Positions 34,401 to 43,880 of a stretch of DNA of 64,000 nt are shown here, piece after piece. Each line of letters opens with the position of its first letter. The stretch's first letter is position 1. This DNA comes from Tenericutes bacterium MZ-XQ (lineage in GTDB: Bacteria; Bacillota_I; Bacilli_A; Acholeplasmatales; Acholeplasmataceae): positions 1,432,858 through 1,496,857 of the forward strand of contig CP017950.1 in assembly GCA_002838205.1 (NCBI GenBank), in the 5' to 3' direction. Both the position numbers and the translations under genes were made by a program. Below the pieces are notes generated by a model. That model searched no databases and had not been told where the DNA came from. It was given only the letters and a program-made list of their open reading frames with translations.

Positions 34401-35951
34401 CAAGTTTAGATGCTTTGCGTTTTCTTTAATATGTCCAACATCGAAATGTGCATTATGTGCAACTAAGATACTACCTTCACAAAACTTAAGAAATGAAGGG
34501 AGAACTTCATCGATTTGTGGAGCATCTTTTACCATTTCATCCGTGATGCTTGTTAATCGAGTTGTAAACTCTGATAATGACTCATTTGGATTTACAAATG
34601 TTTGATATTTTTCTATAGTATTAGAAGCTGTCACTTTAACAGCCCCAATCTCAATGATTTTATCTCTTGTTGATGACAATCCTGTTGTTTCAATATCAAA
34701 AACAACATATGTCTGATCTTTAAGTGCTAAATCTTGTTCTGAATCTGTTGTAATTTTAAATGCATTTTCATCTACAAAATCTAGTTCAACACCATATATA
34801 GGCTTGATTGCTTTATTTTTAGTTGCTTTATATATTTCAGGGTATGCATAAAGTGCATTATGATCAGTAAATGCAATTGCTTCATGTCCCCACTTAATCG
34901 CTTGATTGACATACTCTGATACTTCTCCTATGCCATCCATGTTACTCATTTTCGTGTGAACATGAAACTCAATGCGTTTTTCTTTAGCTTTATCTTGTCT
35001 TTCAAGCTTCTTTGATTTTTCTAAAAAATTGATGGCATTCGCAAAAATAACGACATCTTTTTGATATGTATCAAATTGCGCTCTACCTTCAACTTGAACA
35101 ACATCATTTTCGTTTAGTGATGATGCTAAATCTAAATCCTTTTTACCTCTTAAGAAATTTTTGACATGAATGGCGTCATCATCATCGTATAATACAAAAC
35201 TTAAAAGTTTAGTATTGGTTAACTCTCTGATTTCAAGTTTAGAGATGGTACCTTCAATTAAGAAGTTCGTATCACCTTTTTGATTTTTATATTGATCTAG
35301 GCGATATTGATCAAGTGGTATTTCTTTAATCGCAATCGCTTTTGGACTACTCTTTTTGGTAAATACTTTTTTTGTGACTTCCTGTTTTGCTTGTTTTGCA
35401 TATTCGCCACGCTGTTCTAATACTTTTTCTTGGGCTTTGATCGATTTCGATATCATTTTTGATGTTGGTTCTAAATCTTCCGAAATGACATAATTAACCT
35501 CAAGATCAACCCCTAATGGCAATAGCAATTTTTGAATGGTTTTAAAATGTTGTTTGATATATGTGCTATCTTTGTCAATCAAAACTTTGATTTGATGATC
35601 TTCATACATAGTTTTAAAGTTTTTTAAAACGAGTAAACTCGCCTTATCTTTAGATAACTCAATCACAGCATAATCAAAATATTTACAAGCTAAATCCTTT
35701 AATCCATTTTTATCTTTATAGTCTAATTCAACTTCAACTTTTGATACAACCTTTGGCACTCGAAAGTAACTTTTTAATTGCTCTATAAAAGGTAAAAGAA
35801 CCTCAGGATCAAGCATAGCATCTAAGGTTAATTTAAATGTCCATTTTTTAGATTTTTCATCGACTAAAACATGTTCCAAATAGGCATTATTTAAAATGGG
35901 TGACTTGAATTTTGACTGCTCTAGAAATAATTGAAATTTATTCTTTTCCAC
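31494..35951 (-). CDS. polC: DNA polymerase III PolC
   Basis: 1485 residues, normal for Gram-positive replicative PolC. Order: N-terminal domain (1-220), OB fold (about 225-330), PHP part I (IEFHVHTKMSNMDGIGEV), an inserted DnaQ-like 3'-5' exonuclease (VFDIETTGL...AHNAHFDVGHI...HHRADDDAF, about 420-590), PHP part II, the zinc knuckle (CGYDLPTHQCPICGEK, about 960-975), and then palm, thumb and fingers with PDIDLNFSG carrying catalytic Asp residues. It is the main chromosomal replicase. The stop of the neighbouring DUF1189 gene directly abuts its start region. Confidence 0.98.
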   Translation of the reverse strand: MEKNKFQLFLEQSKFKSPILNNAYLEHVLVDEKSKKWTFKLTLDAMLDPEVLLPFIEQLKSYFRVPKVVSKVEVELDYKDKNGLKDLACKYFDYAVIELSKDKASLLVLKNFKTMYEDHQIKVLIDKDSTYIKQHFKTIQKLLLPLGVDLEVNYVISEDLEPTSKMISKSIKAQEKVLEQRGEYAKQAKQEVTKKVFTKKSSPKAIAIKEIPLDQYRLDQYKNQKGDTNFLIEGTISKLEIRELTNTKLLSFVLYDDDDAIHVKNFLRGKKDLDLASSLNENDVVQVEGRAQFDTYQKDVVIFANAINFLEKSKKLERQDKAKEKRIEFHVHTKMSNMDGIGEVSEYVNQAIKWGHEAIAFTDHNALYAYPEIYKATKNKAIKPIYGVELDFVDENAFKITTDSEQDLALKDQTYVVFDIETTGLSSTRDKIIEIGAVKVTASNTIEKYQTFVNPNESLSEFTTRLTSITDEMVKDAPQIDEVLPSFLKFCEGSILVAHNAHFDVGHIKENAKHLNLIFDDSLVIDTLSLARYFYSDQLKRFNLKAVAKLFKVKQEQHHRADDDAFVTAQIWQQMLQDLISKDIRSYQEINQAIDLKEAWKHQMPYHINVLTQTQEGYKNLFKVISDALTDHFYNGPRTLKSVLDKHRDGLLIGSGCANGDVFEIALNRDDQSLKKAIAYYDYIEVQPPQAYKHLKQDLGQFADEVIEAIITKIIRYAKEMNKLVIATGDVHYLEKKDVLYREIYIRTPLVGGGIHQLNKYEEMPEQYFLTTDEMLKSFSFLDQELAYEIVVKNTHILNDKIERIQAFTSELYALPDDAFLEQLGIESIAGEVKRLVYDKMQFLYGEHPHQIVSERVKKELNSIIGNGFAANYYISHLLVKKSLEDGYLVGSRGSVGSSLVATLLDVTEVNPLKPHYRCPNGDFTVFHLTDEEKIAYGLTPEQKDFQPYFDNVQCGYDLPTHQCPICGEKLVKDGHDIPFETFLGFEGEKVPDIDLNFSGDYQSKAHQYVRELIGADHTFRAGTIQTVAERNAFGYVKGYLEDKHLEKRSAQIERLAKKIEGVKRSTGQHPGGIVVVPKSKTIFDVTPIQYPADDTSSEWKTTHFDYHSFEDNLLKLDILGHDDPTLIKFLMDYVFEHPKEFPFHKAQDIPLDDPKVYELFSGTKVIGVESHEIMSEVASYAIPEFGTNFTRQMLVDTKPNTFAGLVKISGLSHGTDVWLKNAQSLVNNKTDFGKIPFNDIIGCRDDIMVQLTEFGLLPIKAFEIMEFVRKGKPSKDPAKWLIYEQEMRKHNVPEWYIWSASQIKYMFPKAHAAAYVIMAMRIAWFKVYKPLLFYSGFFSKRATQFDYEIMVAGSNAIRNKLNELQAQYNLKAKDESLLVTLGVALEMTKRGFNFLPVDIHTSEATTFIMEDKGLRMPFNSIDGLGEQVAIDIVAKREQKPFTSKDDVKNRTKINKTVFEKMESYGAFKDLNSENHVIESGLFAL

Positions 35952-36728
35952 TTAAATAACTCCTTTCGGTATAATTGTGATTGATCGATATGCAAGGTTA
36001 TGATAAATATATGCAGCAATCATGCCTAATACATTTAAATAAGATGCATTAAACAGCACTAAAATAAGCTGAACAACTGCATAAACCGTAGTTAAATATA
36101 ATGACAGTTTTAAACGCATAGAAAATGCCATGGGTACTCTTTGGACAAACATTGCCATGAGCACAGCCATTAATAATGCGATGACTAAATAATCAACGAG
36201 AGAAAACAAATAAAGCGCTATTGTTTCTGCATATAATAACATCGTTTGTCTTTCATATACTGTTTTTAATGCCACACTCAACCTTGTGATTTCGCTTTGC
36301 TCAGTTGAACCAAAATCATAAGTTTCTAGATTCAAACTTTGATATGAAACTCGATCAAGTTCTATATCCATCGCATAAACAGCAATCGATTGTTCTTCAA
36401 AAACAAAACTGATCGTATTAGGGTTTAGATTTTGATTTCCTAAATATATTTTAAAATAGTCAACATCAACAACTTGATATGACTCATAAATCAGTTTTCC
36501 ATCAACAATAGATGCTTGCTCGTATCTAAAATCTTTAGCAATCACATCTTTCATTTCTTCATACATGTGATAATCCATAGAGGGATCAATTGCAGTTTTT
36601 ATGAAATTAGGAATCACAATTAAAAAAGTCACAAAAATGACATATAAAATGACCTTAAACCATGAATCCTTCATAAAAAAAATTGTTAAAGGGGGCTTGG
36701 ATAAACTTGTTGTAAATTTCTTGAACAT
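35952..36728 (-). CDS. DUF1189-family membrane protein
   Basis: A 258-residue protein. N-terminal helix at residues 25-45 (WFKVILYVIFVTFLIVIPNFI), an extracytoplasmic part of about 120 residues, and three or four helices from residue 165 on (LYLFSLVDYLVIALLMAVLMAMF and others). The topology and sequence match DUF1189 (YqgB-like) proteins of Firmicutes, whose function is not known. It ends immediately before polC and probably shares its transcript. Confidence 0.8.
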   Translation of the reverse strand: MFKKFTTSLSKPPLTIFFMKDSWFKVILYVIFVTFLIVIPNFIKTAIDPSMDYHMYEEMKDVIAKDFRYEQASIVDGKLIYESYQVVDVDYFKIYLGNQNLNPNTISFVFEEQSIAVYAMDIELDRVSYQSLNLETYDFGSTEQSEITRLSVALKTVYERQTMLLYAETIALYLFSLVDYLVIALLMAVLMAMFVQRVPMAFSMRLKLSLYLTTVYAVVQLILVLFNASYLNVLGMIAAYIYHNLAYRSITIIPKGVI

Positions 36729-36798
36729 ACCTTCAACTCCTTTTCATATTATTATATCATATTTAGACATTTATGATAAAATGAATTTGGTGAAAAAT

Positions 36799-37743
36799 AT
36801 GAACTTAATGAATCACGAAAAACATTATAATACCCTCAATCATTATTATCGACATAAGTATCAAAAAAAGGTATATAAAATACCACTTAATGGTGGTTTT
36901 ACATGCCCAAACATAGATGGAACAGTTGCAACTGGTGGCTGTACTTTTTGTTCTTTTATGGGCAGTGGTGACTTTGCTGGTAATAAAAGAGAATCTTTAA
37001 AAACACAATTTGAAAATATCAAAGAAATGATGCAAATGAAATGGAATGATGGATATTATATCGCATACTTTCAGGCAAACACCAATACACACGCACCATT
37101 AGAGCGATTAAAAGCGCTTTACGAAGAAGCAATTACATTAGACCCAAACATTGTCATGTTATCCATAGGTACAAGACCAGACAGCCTACCTCTTGATGTT
37201 TTAGATTATTTAGAAGATTTAAATAAGCGTATGCCTTTACAAATTGAGTTAGGTTTACAAACAATTCATGAAAAAACATCGGATTTGATCAATAGAGCTC
37301 ACGACTTAAAATGCTTTGATGACGCTGTTAAAGCTTTAAGAAAAAGAAATATTGAAGTGGTTGTACATGTTATTAATGGCTTACCTTATGAGACAAAAGA
37401 CATGATGATTGAAACCATTAAACATGTCAATAAACTTGATGTTCAAGGGATTAAAATCCATATGCTTCACTTAATGGAAAAAACAAAGATGGGCTATGAC
37501 TACAAAAAAAATCCATGGCCTCTATTAACACTAGAAGATTATGTAGATATCACCGTTGAGCAAATTTTGTGGCTTAGAAAAGATATTATTATTCATAGAT
37601 TAACAGGCGATGCACCTTCTAAAATGTTGATTGCACCTACATGGACAAAGAAAAAATTTGTTGTTACAAATGAAATTGATAAAAGGCTTAGAGCTTTAAA
37701 TTTATTTCAAGGAGATTACTATGAAAAACACGCACATCATTGA
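36799..37743 (+). CDS. mnmL: Radical SAM protein MnmL (YtqA, TIGR01212)
   Basis: About 314 residues. The iron-sulfur Cys cluster lies in GGFTCPNIDGTVATGGCTFCS (C-x13-C-x2-C), the TIGR01212 hallmark. GLQTIHEKTSDLINRAHD and HVINGLPYETKDMM are typical of the fold. In Bacillus, YtqA (MnmL), in operon with MnmM, is needed to make mnm5s2U in tRNA wobble position. ATG 36799 with GGTGA five bases upstream is chosen over the much longer frame from 36601, whose first 60 codons lie opposite another gene. It overlaps mnmM by 23 bases. Confidence 0.9.
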   Translation: MNLMNHEKHYNTLNHYYRHKYQKKVYKIPLNGGFTCPNIDGTVATGGCTFCSFMGSGDFAGNKRESLKTQFENIKEMMQMKWNDGYYIAYFQANTNTHAPLERLKALYEEAITLDPNIVMLSIGTRPDSLPLDVLDYLEDLNKRMPLQIELGLQTIHEKTSDLINRAHDLKCFDDAVKALRKRNIEVVVHVINGLPYETKDMMIETIKHVNKLDVQGIKIHMLHLMEKTKMGYDYKKNPWPLLTLEDYVDITVEQILWLRKDIIIHRLTGDAPSKMLIAPTWTKKKFVVTNEIDKRLRALNLFQGDYYEKHAHH

Positions 37744-38278
37744 TATTGCACATCATTTGATGCATGCATATATCACAAAAGATGATATTGTTGTTGATAT
37801 GACGATGGGTAATGGATATGACACATTATTTTTAGCTCAAATTTCTAAATTTGTTTATGCTTTTGATATTCAGGGACAAGCTTTAGAAATCACCCAAAAA
37901 AGATTAAAAGATAATGAAATACAGAATGTAAAATTAATATTGGATTCACACGAGTGTATCAAAAACTATGCGAGTCAGTACAAATATGTTGTTTATAACT
38001 TAGGTTATTTACCAAATGCAGATAAAACCATTACAACTTCATCATCTTCTACCATAAACTCATTAAAAATCGTTATGGAAGATTTACTCGAAGGTGGGAT
38101 CATCTTCATGGTAATATATCCAGGTCATGAAGAAGGAAAAATTGAAAGTGCTGATTTGGAAAAATTTTTTAAAACAGTTGATCATAGATACTTTAAGGTT
38201 GTGAAAACAAATCTACCCTATCAACATTTAAATCCACCTTATCTTGTGATGATATACAAAAAAGAACTTAACCAATGA
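37721..38278 (+). CDS. mnmM: tRNA methyltransferase MnmM (YtqB)
   Basis: A 185-residue class I SAM-dependent methyltransferase. Motif I is VVDMTMGNGYDTLFLAQ, followed by YAFDIQGQALEITQKRL, and NLGYLPNADKTITTSSSSTINSL is the catalytic stretch specific to this family (PF06962). The enzyme methylates nm5s2U to mnm5s2U. AAGGAG precedes the ATG, which lies within the end of mnmL. The gene ends with TGA, showing this codon is a stop here. Confidence 0.92.
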   Translation: MKNTHIIDIAHHLMHAYITKDDIVVDMTMGNGYDTLFLAQISKFVYAFDIQGQALEITQKRLKDNEIQNVKLILDSHECIKNYASQYKYVVYNLGYLPNADKTITTSSSSTINSLKIVMEDLLEGGIIFMVIYPGHEEGKIESADLEKFFKTVDHRYFKVVKTNLPYQHLNPPYLVMIYKKELNQ

Positions 38279-38293
38279 TTAAGTTCTTTTTTT
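38261..38293. terminator. Bidirectional terminator after mnmM and the lipoprotein gene
   Basis: AAAGAACTTAA (38261-38271) pairs with TTAAGTTCTTT (38279-38289), an 11-bp stem, with T runs on both strands. It overlaps the last codons of mnmM. A second small hairpin (CCCATAA/TTATGGG, 38297-38314) follows on the minus-strand side. Confidence 0.9.
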
Positions 38294-38320
38294 AAGCCCA
38301 TAAGGGGATTATGGGTAATG

Positions 38321-39337
38321 CTATTCTGTTTCTTCTGTTTCGTCTTCTTCGTTTTGATAATCTCTAATACGATCTCTCATTTGCTCGCGTCTTTCTTCCA
38401 TGTCTTGTCTAAAACGATTAACTTCGTTTTGATGTTGTTGTCTTTTTTGAATTTTCGCTTGTCTAAATGATTCTCTTAATGCTTCAGATTGTGTATGGAA
38501 AGCATCTCTAACTGCAGCCATTTCATCATGGAACTCTGTTCTTAACGCTTCTAGTTGTGCATTTAAATCAGCAAGTGTTGCTTCTAATTCAGTAGCATCT
38601 GCGCCTTCTTCTAAAGCTTCAATTTGTGCGACAACTTCTGCAATTTGCACTTCTAATGCTTCAATTTGAGGTACATACTCAGCAATTAATGCATCACGAT
38701 CTGCATGAAATTGATCTCTTAGTTCAAAGGCAACATCTTTCATTGCTTCTCTAGCTGCTTTAACGATTTCAATAAGTTCATCTCTTGTCATTAATAAAGC
38801 ATCTTCTAATAATAGGCCATCACTTAATTCTACAGCTTCTTTTGCTAAGAATAAGAATCCTGGAGTGACGCCGTAACCTTCTGCTTCTTCAATGAACTCA
38901 GGTTGATAACCTTTATCTTGTGCTCTACCCATTAAACCTTTGTTTTGAAATGCGTTGTTCACATGTTCTTTAACTCTATTTTTGATACGTTCTTGTAGTT
39001 CAGCATCTTGATTGATTGCTGATACAGATACATAAGTTTCAGTGTCTTCATCAGCTGAAATGTAACCTAATTCTATAGATGTTTCGATAATGAGGTCAAT
39101 TGCATCTTCTAAATCCATGCCTATTAAATCTAGGTCTACAAGTAAAATTTCTGCATCTTCATTGAGTGGATTCGCATAAATCACTTTATCTCTAGGTGAG
39201 ACAATAAGTTCTACACTAGGATTAATATCTAGTGTCACATAACTATCTTCTGCCTGAGCAGATGTAGTGCATCCCACGATAATTCCTACTAAGGCAAATA
39301 TTGCAATAAAACTTAAAACGAATTTGAATTTTTTCAT
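38321..39337 (-). CDS. Lipoprotein with RsgI-like middle domain and coiled coil
   Basis: A 338-residue lipoprotein: residues 1-23 form a signal peptide ending in the lipobox VGC. Residues 32-125 (SYVTLDINPSVELIVSPRDKVIYANPLNEDAEILL...LEDAIDLIIETSIELGYI) match the extracytoplasmic middle domain of RsgI-type anti-sigma factors. Residues about 185-335 form a highly charged coiled coil with an acidic end (EEDETEETE). It has no sigma-binding domain of its own. It lies 76 bases after the anti-sigma gene and very likely forms part of the same signalling module. What it senses is unknown; RsgI proteins of Clostridium sense polysaccharides or cell-surface changes. Confidence 0.8.
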   Translation of the reverse strand: MKKFKFVLSFIAIFALVGIIVGCTTSAQAEDSYVTLDINPSVELIVSPRDKVIYANPLNEDAEILLVDLDLIGMDLEDAIDLIIETSIELGYISADEDTETYVSVSAINQDAELQERIKNRVKEHVNNAFQNKGLMGRAQDKGYQPEFIEEAEGYGVTPGFLFLAKEAVELSDGLLLEDALLMTRDELIEIVKAAREAMKDVAFELRDQFHADRDALIAEYVPQIEALEVQIAEVVAQIEALEEGADATELEATLADLNAQLEALRTEFHDEMAAVRDAFHTQSEALRESFRQAKIQKRQQHQNEVNRFRQDMEERREQMRDRIRDYQNEEDETEETE

Positions 39338-39413
39338 AAATCATTCCTCCTATTCACTCTATATACAACTGGGATTAATACTTTATTGGGATTTTTTTAA
39401 TTTTTCTTTGTTT

Positions 39414-40490
39414 TTATCTGTTTGGCATGTTAGGGTTTCCTGGGTGATCTCTTCTTGGTGGGCCATATGGTCTTTCTTTTTCAATCACGGATGGTGGTCT
39501 GTGATCAGGTCTAATTTCAATAATAAATTGTTCTCGATTATTGTTATCAATTCTTATTGTTATTGACCCTTCATCAGTATCATTTATTTGATATCTGATA
39601 TTCATCCCTTTTTGATTAGGCACTGAATCATCCAATGTAAAATCATATCGACCTTTAGCCCCACCTCTAATGAATGATAACTGAACTTGATTTCTATGTT
39701 CATAACTAATCAATGATTCTTGGATAATTTCGTTTTGAAACATCTTTCTTACGGTGAATTGATTAACTCTACCTACGACATCATATGCAGTTTTAATTTG
39801 TTCTTGACTATTCAGTTGATATGTCATCACAAAAGCTTTTTGATCTAGTTCTCCTTCTATGATAAGTGGATATGATTCATTTTGCGTGACAAGTATGACG
39901 TCTAAGACATACGTTTGATTTTCATGATTAATCGTTTGATTATAATAGAGTTTATATGTGATATCTTCATCATTTAGATCTAAGAATGAAAAGTTCATCA
40001 TATACTTATAATCATCGATGTCAGAATCTAAATAAGTTTTCCCAAAGTTCACTTGATTCATGAGTAAAGTCTCAACGATTTCAGAATATTTTAAAACGTC
40101 ATCGATTTGATTTTCAACATAATCATCTTCTTCATTTTCTTCAACTAAAATCATAGTGCCTTCAAGACTTAACTCCTCGTTTGTACTGATGATTTCTGTT
40201 GTTGAAATAGCTGAAAGCATGACATGATCGCTAAAATCAGAATCTTCCAGTAAGTTGATCGTTGGTGATTGATAGAATAAAGATATCACAAGCACGATAG
40301 ATAATGCTAAAACGAATGTCAGTGAAGCATATAAACCTTTAAAATTAAATGTGCGTTTGGGTTCATGAATGATTTCTGGCTCTTTGATGACTTCGATATT
40401 AAGCTTTTCTTTGAGTTGATCCAAAACATTAGGCACATGCTTTTCTTGTGCTTTGCTTTTAATCATTTCTATAATTGTTTTATCTTTCAT
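39414..40490 (-). CDS. Membrane anti-sigma factor-like protein
   Basis: A 358-residue protein in the anti-sigma position. About 48 cytoplasmic residues (DKTIIEMIKSKAQEKHVPNVLDQLKEKLN), one membrane helix (GLYASLTFVLALSIVLVISLFY, about 48-70), and an extracytoplasmic part of about 285 residues ending in a Pro/Arg-rich tail (RPYGPPRRDHPGNPNMPNR). No zinc-type HxxxCxxC anti-sigma motif is present. ATG 40490 after GGTGA is chosen over GTG at 40499; it overlaps the sigma stop by 11 bases. Binding of the sigma factor by its N-terminus is inference from gene order and topology. Confidence 0.75.
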   Translation of the reverse strand: MKDKTIIEMIKSKAQEKHVPNVLDQLKEKLNIEVIKEPEIIHEPKRTFNFKGLYASLTFVLALSIVLVISLFYQSPTINLLEDSDFSDHVMLSAISTTEIISTNEELSLEGTMILVEENEEDDYVENQIDDVLKYSEIVETLLMNQVNFGKTYLDSDIDDYKYMMNFSFLDLNDEDITYKLYYNQTINHENQTYVLDVILVTQNESYPLIIEGELDQKAFVMTYQLNSQEQIKTAYDVVGRVNQFTVRKMFQNEIIQESLISYEHRNQVQLSFIRGGAKGRYDFTLDDSVPNQKGMNIRYQINDTDEGSITIRIDNNNREQFIIEIRPDHRPPSVIEKERPYGPPRRDHPGNPNMPNR

Positions 40491-41007
40491 ATATCTCACC
40501 TACTTTCGTTTTTAATATATCAATAGCTGCTTTATGCAACCATAAGACTGTACCTAGAGGTTTGTCCATAATTTTTGCAACTTCTTTAAATTTGAGTCCA
40601 TTAATGGTATGAAGTACCACAACTTCTCTTTGATCCTTATTTAAAAGATTAAGTAATTCTAGTATGTCACGATCATCTTTTTCTATGACTTTTTCATTTG
40701 AAGGGATAGTTTCAAAGAGTTCATCTGAATGAACTTCCTTTTTATTTCTGTTGTAGTAGTTAATGCTTAAGTTTCTTCCAATCATTGAAAGATAAGCATA
40801 AACATTACCACCTAATTTGAACTGTTCTATTTTATTGATAAAATTCATATACGTGTCCTGCATCAAGTCTTTTGCGACATCATCGTCTTTGACAATAGCA
40901 ATAATTGCATAATATACTTGTCTGTTTGTCATTTCATAAAAGTCATCAAAATGACGATAATTTCTAGTCTTAAACTCCTTGATGATATCATTCATTTTAG
41001 CGTCCAT
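40480..41007 (-). CDS. ECF-type RNA polymerase sigma factor
   Basis: A 175-residue sigma-70 family protein with only regions 2 and 4. Region 2 contains YAIIAIVKDDDVAKDLMQDTYMNFINKIEQF and GNVYAYLSMIGRNLSINYYNRNKKE. Region 4 is LLNKDQREVVVLHTINGLKFKEVAKIMDKPLGTVLWLHKAAIDILK, a typical HTH. ATG 41007 with AAGGGG upstream is chosen; the longer start at 41034 has none. It is the first gene of an operon with the anti-sigma and RsgI-like genes. ECF sigma factors are rare in Mollicutes. Confidence 0.9.
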   Translation of the reverse strand: MDAKMNDIIKEFKTRNYRHFDDFYEMTNRQVYYAIIAIVKDDDVAKDLMQDTYMNFINKIEQFKLGGNVYAYLSMIGRNLSINYYNRNKKEVHSDELFETIPSNEKVIEKDDRDILELLNLLNKDQREVVVLHTINGLKFKEVAKIMDKPLGTVLWLHKAAIDILKTKVGEIYER

Positions 41008-41033
41008 AATATACCCCTTACATAATGTATACA

Positions 41034-41062
41034 ATTTAAAACCGATTTTTATTGGTATTCAA
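41034..41062 (-). promoter_or_regulatory. Possible promoter of the sigma operon
   Basis: On the minus strand TTGAAT (41062-41057) and TTAAAT (41039-41034) are separated by 17 bases, about 27 bases before the sigma start. It resembles a house-keeping promoter; no obvious ECF-type GAAC motif is seen. Confidence 0.4.
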
Positions 41063-41086
41063 CTATTATTTTATCACTTTGTAAAG

Positions 41087-41117
41087 AAAAAGGTTAATGA
41101 ATGTCCATTAACCTTTT
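41087..41117 (-). terminator. Terminator after leuS
   Basis: On the minus strand AAAAGGTTAATG pairs with CATTAACCTTTT (12 pairs) around a short loop and ends in TTTTTCTTT. It overlaps the leuS stop region. Confidence 0.85.
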
Positions 41118-41120
41118 CGT

Positions 41121-43529
41121 TTAGTTAGCTACTATATTGACTAGTTTTTCTTTAATAACGATGACTTTTCTAATTGTCAATCCTTCTAAATGTTTAACTA
41201 CATTTTCTTGAGAAAGTGCTTTTTCTTTAAGTTCATCTTGTGATATGGTTCTACTATCTACAAATTTCGCTCTTAACTTACCATTAACTTGAATAACATA
41301 TTCAATTTCATCAACAATTAAAAATGACGGATTATATGTTGGCCACTCAGAATAAATGAGTTGCTCGTTTTGTTTTAATATTTCTTGATTGATTTCTTCA
41401 GTCATATGTGGTGCAATTGGATTTAATAATTTTAAGAATCCTCTTGCTTGATCTTTGGATATTTTTTGGACTTTGTAAACATCGTTAACAAAAATCATCA
41501 TTTGACTGATTGCGGTATTAAAAGCAAGCTTTTCATAATCATCTGTAACCTTTTTAATGGTTTGATGATAAATCGTTCTAAGTTCTTTAACTTCATCTGT
41601 TATGATTTCAAAGTCGAACATACGCCATACACGGTCTAAGAATTTTTTAGCACCATTTAAACTTTCAGTTGACCAAGGCTTTTCAGCTTCTAAAGGTCCC
41701 ATGAACATCTCATATAACCTAAGTGCATCTGCACCATGAGACTCAATCACTTCATCTGGATTAACTACATTACCTTTAGACTTGCTCATCTTAGAATGAT
41801 CATCACCTAAAATCATACCTTGATTAAATAATTTTTTAAACGGTTCTTTATGTGAAATCAAACCTAAATCATATAAGAATTTCGTCCAAAATCTTGCATA
41901 TAAAAGATGACCTACAGCATGTTCAGTTCCACCAATATATAAATCAACAGGAAGCCACTTATCTAATAGTTGTTTTGCTTCATCTGAATCAAGTGGAACC
42001 ATTGCTAAATGGTTTTTTAAGACATACCCCATAAAGTACCAAGAACTACCTGCGAGTTGTGGCATGGTATTTGTATCTCTTCTACCTTTAATACCTTTAT
42101 ACGTTACATTGAGCCAGTCATGAGCATTTGCTAGCGGTGATTCACCAGTACCACTTGGTCTAATATTTTTTAAAATTGGAAGTTCAAGTGGAAGATCATC
42201 ATCTTCAAGGATCAATATATTATCTTGATCATCAAATATGACAGGAAATGGTTCTCCCCAATATCTTTGTCTAGAAAATACCCAATCTCTAAGTCTATAT
42301 GTATTATGTTTATATCCTAGTTTTGTTTTTTCTAAATATTCAATGATTTTTTGTTTTGCTTCATCATTATAAAGCCCATCGATGATACCACTATTATAAT
42401 GAATACCATCACCAGTATAAGCTCCTTCTGCTTCACCTCTGATGACTTCTACCATATCTAGTCCAAATGTTTGAGCAAACTCATAATCCCTTTCATCGTG
42501 TGCAGGTACTGCCATAACAGCTCCAGTTCCATATTGAACAAGCACATAATCAGAAATCCAAATCGGTACTTTTTTGTGATTTACAGGATTAATTGCATAA
42601 GCTCCCGTAAACACACCAGTTTTCGATTTATCCATTTGACGATCGATATCTGTTTTTTGTTTTGTTTTTTCAATATACGCCTTAACATCACTCATTTCAT
42701 CATCAGTCGTAATATGTAAAACTAAGGGATGTTCTGGTGCTAAGACACAATAAGTCGCTCCATAAATGGTATCAGGTCTTGTGGTGAAAATTTCAAATTC
42801 ATGCTCAGATTGATCGACTTTGAAAGTCATCATTGCACCTTCAGATTTTCCAATCCAATTGCGTTGCATTTCTTTTAAGTGCTCTGGCCAATCTAATAAG
42901 TCTAAATCATCTAATAAACGATCAGCATATTCTGTGATTCTAAGCACCCATTGACGCATCGCTTTCTTAACAACAGGATATCCACCACGTTCAGATGTCA
43001 TCTTACCATCTTTAATTTCTATTTCATCGTTTGCAAGTACTGTACCTAATCCTTCACACCAATTAACTTCAACATCCTTTAAAACCGCTAATCCGTGTTC
43101 ATACATTTTCTTAAAAATCCATTGTGTCCATTTGAAATATCCCGGATCTGCAGTCGCAAATTCTCGATCCCAATCAATCCCTTTTCCTGACTCAATGATT
43201 TGACGTTTAAAATTTTCAATATTTTGATACGTAAATTCTCTTGGATCTTTACCTGTGGATAATGCATATTGTTCAGCAGGTAAACCAAAAGCATCCCATC
43301 CCATTGGATGCAATACGTTATAACCTTGCATACGTTTAAAACGACTGATAATATCAGTTGCTGTATATCCTTCTATGTGTCCAACATGAAGCCCGTTTGC
43401 GCTAGGATAGGGAAACATATCTAAAACATAATATTTCTCTTTAAAACGGTCATTTTGCGTTTTAAATAGCTTATGTTCATGCCAATAGGTTTGCCATTTT
43501 TTTTCTATGTCTTTAAAATTATAATACAT
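41121..43529 (-). CDS. leuS: Leucine-tRNA ligase
   Basis: 802 residues, normal for the bacterial enzyme. The class I HIGH-like motif is in [16 protein letters not shown] (about residues 42-57). The CP1 editing domain spans about 220-415, with [12 protein letters not shown] and the conserved Asp in [14 protein letters not shown] is in [16 protein letters not shown] (about 570). An anticodon-binding helical domain and small C-terminal domain follow. The upstream spacer is short and holds no T-box. Intact and without close operon partners. Confidence 0.98.
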   Translation of the reverse strand: MYYNFKDIEKKWQTYWHEHKLFKTQNDRFKEKYYVLDMFPYPSANGLHVGHIEGYTATDIISRFKRMQGYNVLHPMGWDAFGLPAEQYALSTGKDPREFTYQNIENFKRQIIESGKGIDWDREFATADPGYFKWTQWIFKKMYEHGLAVLKDVEVNWCEGLGTVLANDEIEIKDGKMTSERGGYPVVKKAMRQWVLRITEYADRLLDDLDLLDWPEHLKEMQRNWIGKSEGAMMTFKVDQSEHEFEIFTTRPDTIYGATYCVLAPEHPLVLHITTDDEMSDVKAYIEKTKQKTDIDRQMDKSKTGVFTGAYAINPVNHKKVPIWISDYVLVQYGTGAVMAVPAHDERDYEFAQTFGLDMVEVIRGEAEGAYTGDGIHYNSGIIDGLYNDEAKQKIIEYLEKTKLGYKHNTYRLRDWVFSRQRYWGEPFPVIFDDQDNILILEDDDLPLELPILKNIRPSGTGESPLANAHDWLNVTYKGIKGRRDTNTMPQLAGSSWYFMGYVLKNHLAMVPLDSDEAKQLLDKWLPVDLYIGGTEHAVGHLLYARFWTKFLYDLGLISHKEPFKKLFNQGMILGDDHSKMSKSKGNVVNPDEVIESHGADALRLYEMFMGPLEAEKPWSTESLNGAKKFLDRVWRMFDFEIITDEVKELRTIYHQTIKKVTDDYEKLAFNTAISQMMIFVNDVYKVQKISKDQARGFLKLLNPIAPHMTEEINQEILKQNEQLIYSEWPTYNPSFLIVDEIEYVIQVNGKLRAKFVDSRTISQDELKEKALSQENVVKHLEGLTIRKVIVIKEKLVNIVAN

Positions 43530-43566
43530 ATGTCTATACCTTCTTTCGCCATATATCTATTATATT

Positions 43567-43599
43567 AAAAAAACCCTTTTTTTCCAATAAAAAAAGGGT
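43567..43599 (-). terminator. Terminator after acpP
   Basis: On the minus strand ACCCTTTTTTT pairs with AAAAAAAGGGT around ATTGG and is followed by a T run. It separates acpP from leuS. Confidence 0.85.
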
Positions 43600-43623
43600 A
43601 TATTTTCATATAACCCTTATTTT

Positions 43624-43851
43624 TTATTTAGAAGCTTCAATATACTTTACAAGATCCCCTACTGTTTTGATATTTTGTGCTTCTTCATCACTTACTTGAA
43701 TCTCAAATTCATCTTCGATGTTCATGATAAGTTCAACTGCATCAATTGAATCTGCACCTAAATCTTCAGCTAATCTTGATTCAAGAGTAACTTTTTCTGC
43801 TTCAACACTTAATTCTTCTACGATCATTTCTTTTACGCGTTCGAATACCAT
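43624..43851 (-). CDS. acpP: Acyl carrier protein
   Basis: A 75-residue acidic four-helix protein. The phosphopantetheine attachment Ser is in [13 protein letters not shown], and [26 protein letters not shown] is the usual C-terminal part. It carries acyl chains in fatty acid and phospholipid synthesis, which acholeplasmas retain. A consensus promoter lies 30-58 bases upstream, so it forms a single-gene unit. Confidence 0.96.
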   Translation of the reverse strand: MVFERVKEMIVEELSVEAEKVTLESRLAEDLGADSIDAVELIMNIEDEFEIQVSDEEAQNIKTVGDLVKYIEASK

Positions 43852-43880
43852 CTATAAATCCTCCTTTATATAGCAGTGTT

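Noticed and set aside
36601-36798. N-terminal extension of the radical SAM protein
   Set aside because: These codons lie opposite the DUF1189 gene and its promoter region, the family normally starts near the CPN motif, and the good ribosome binding site is before 36799.
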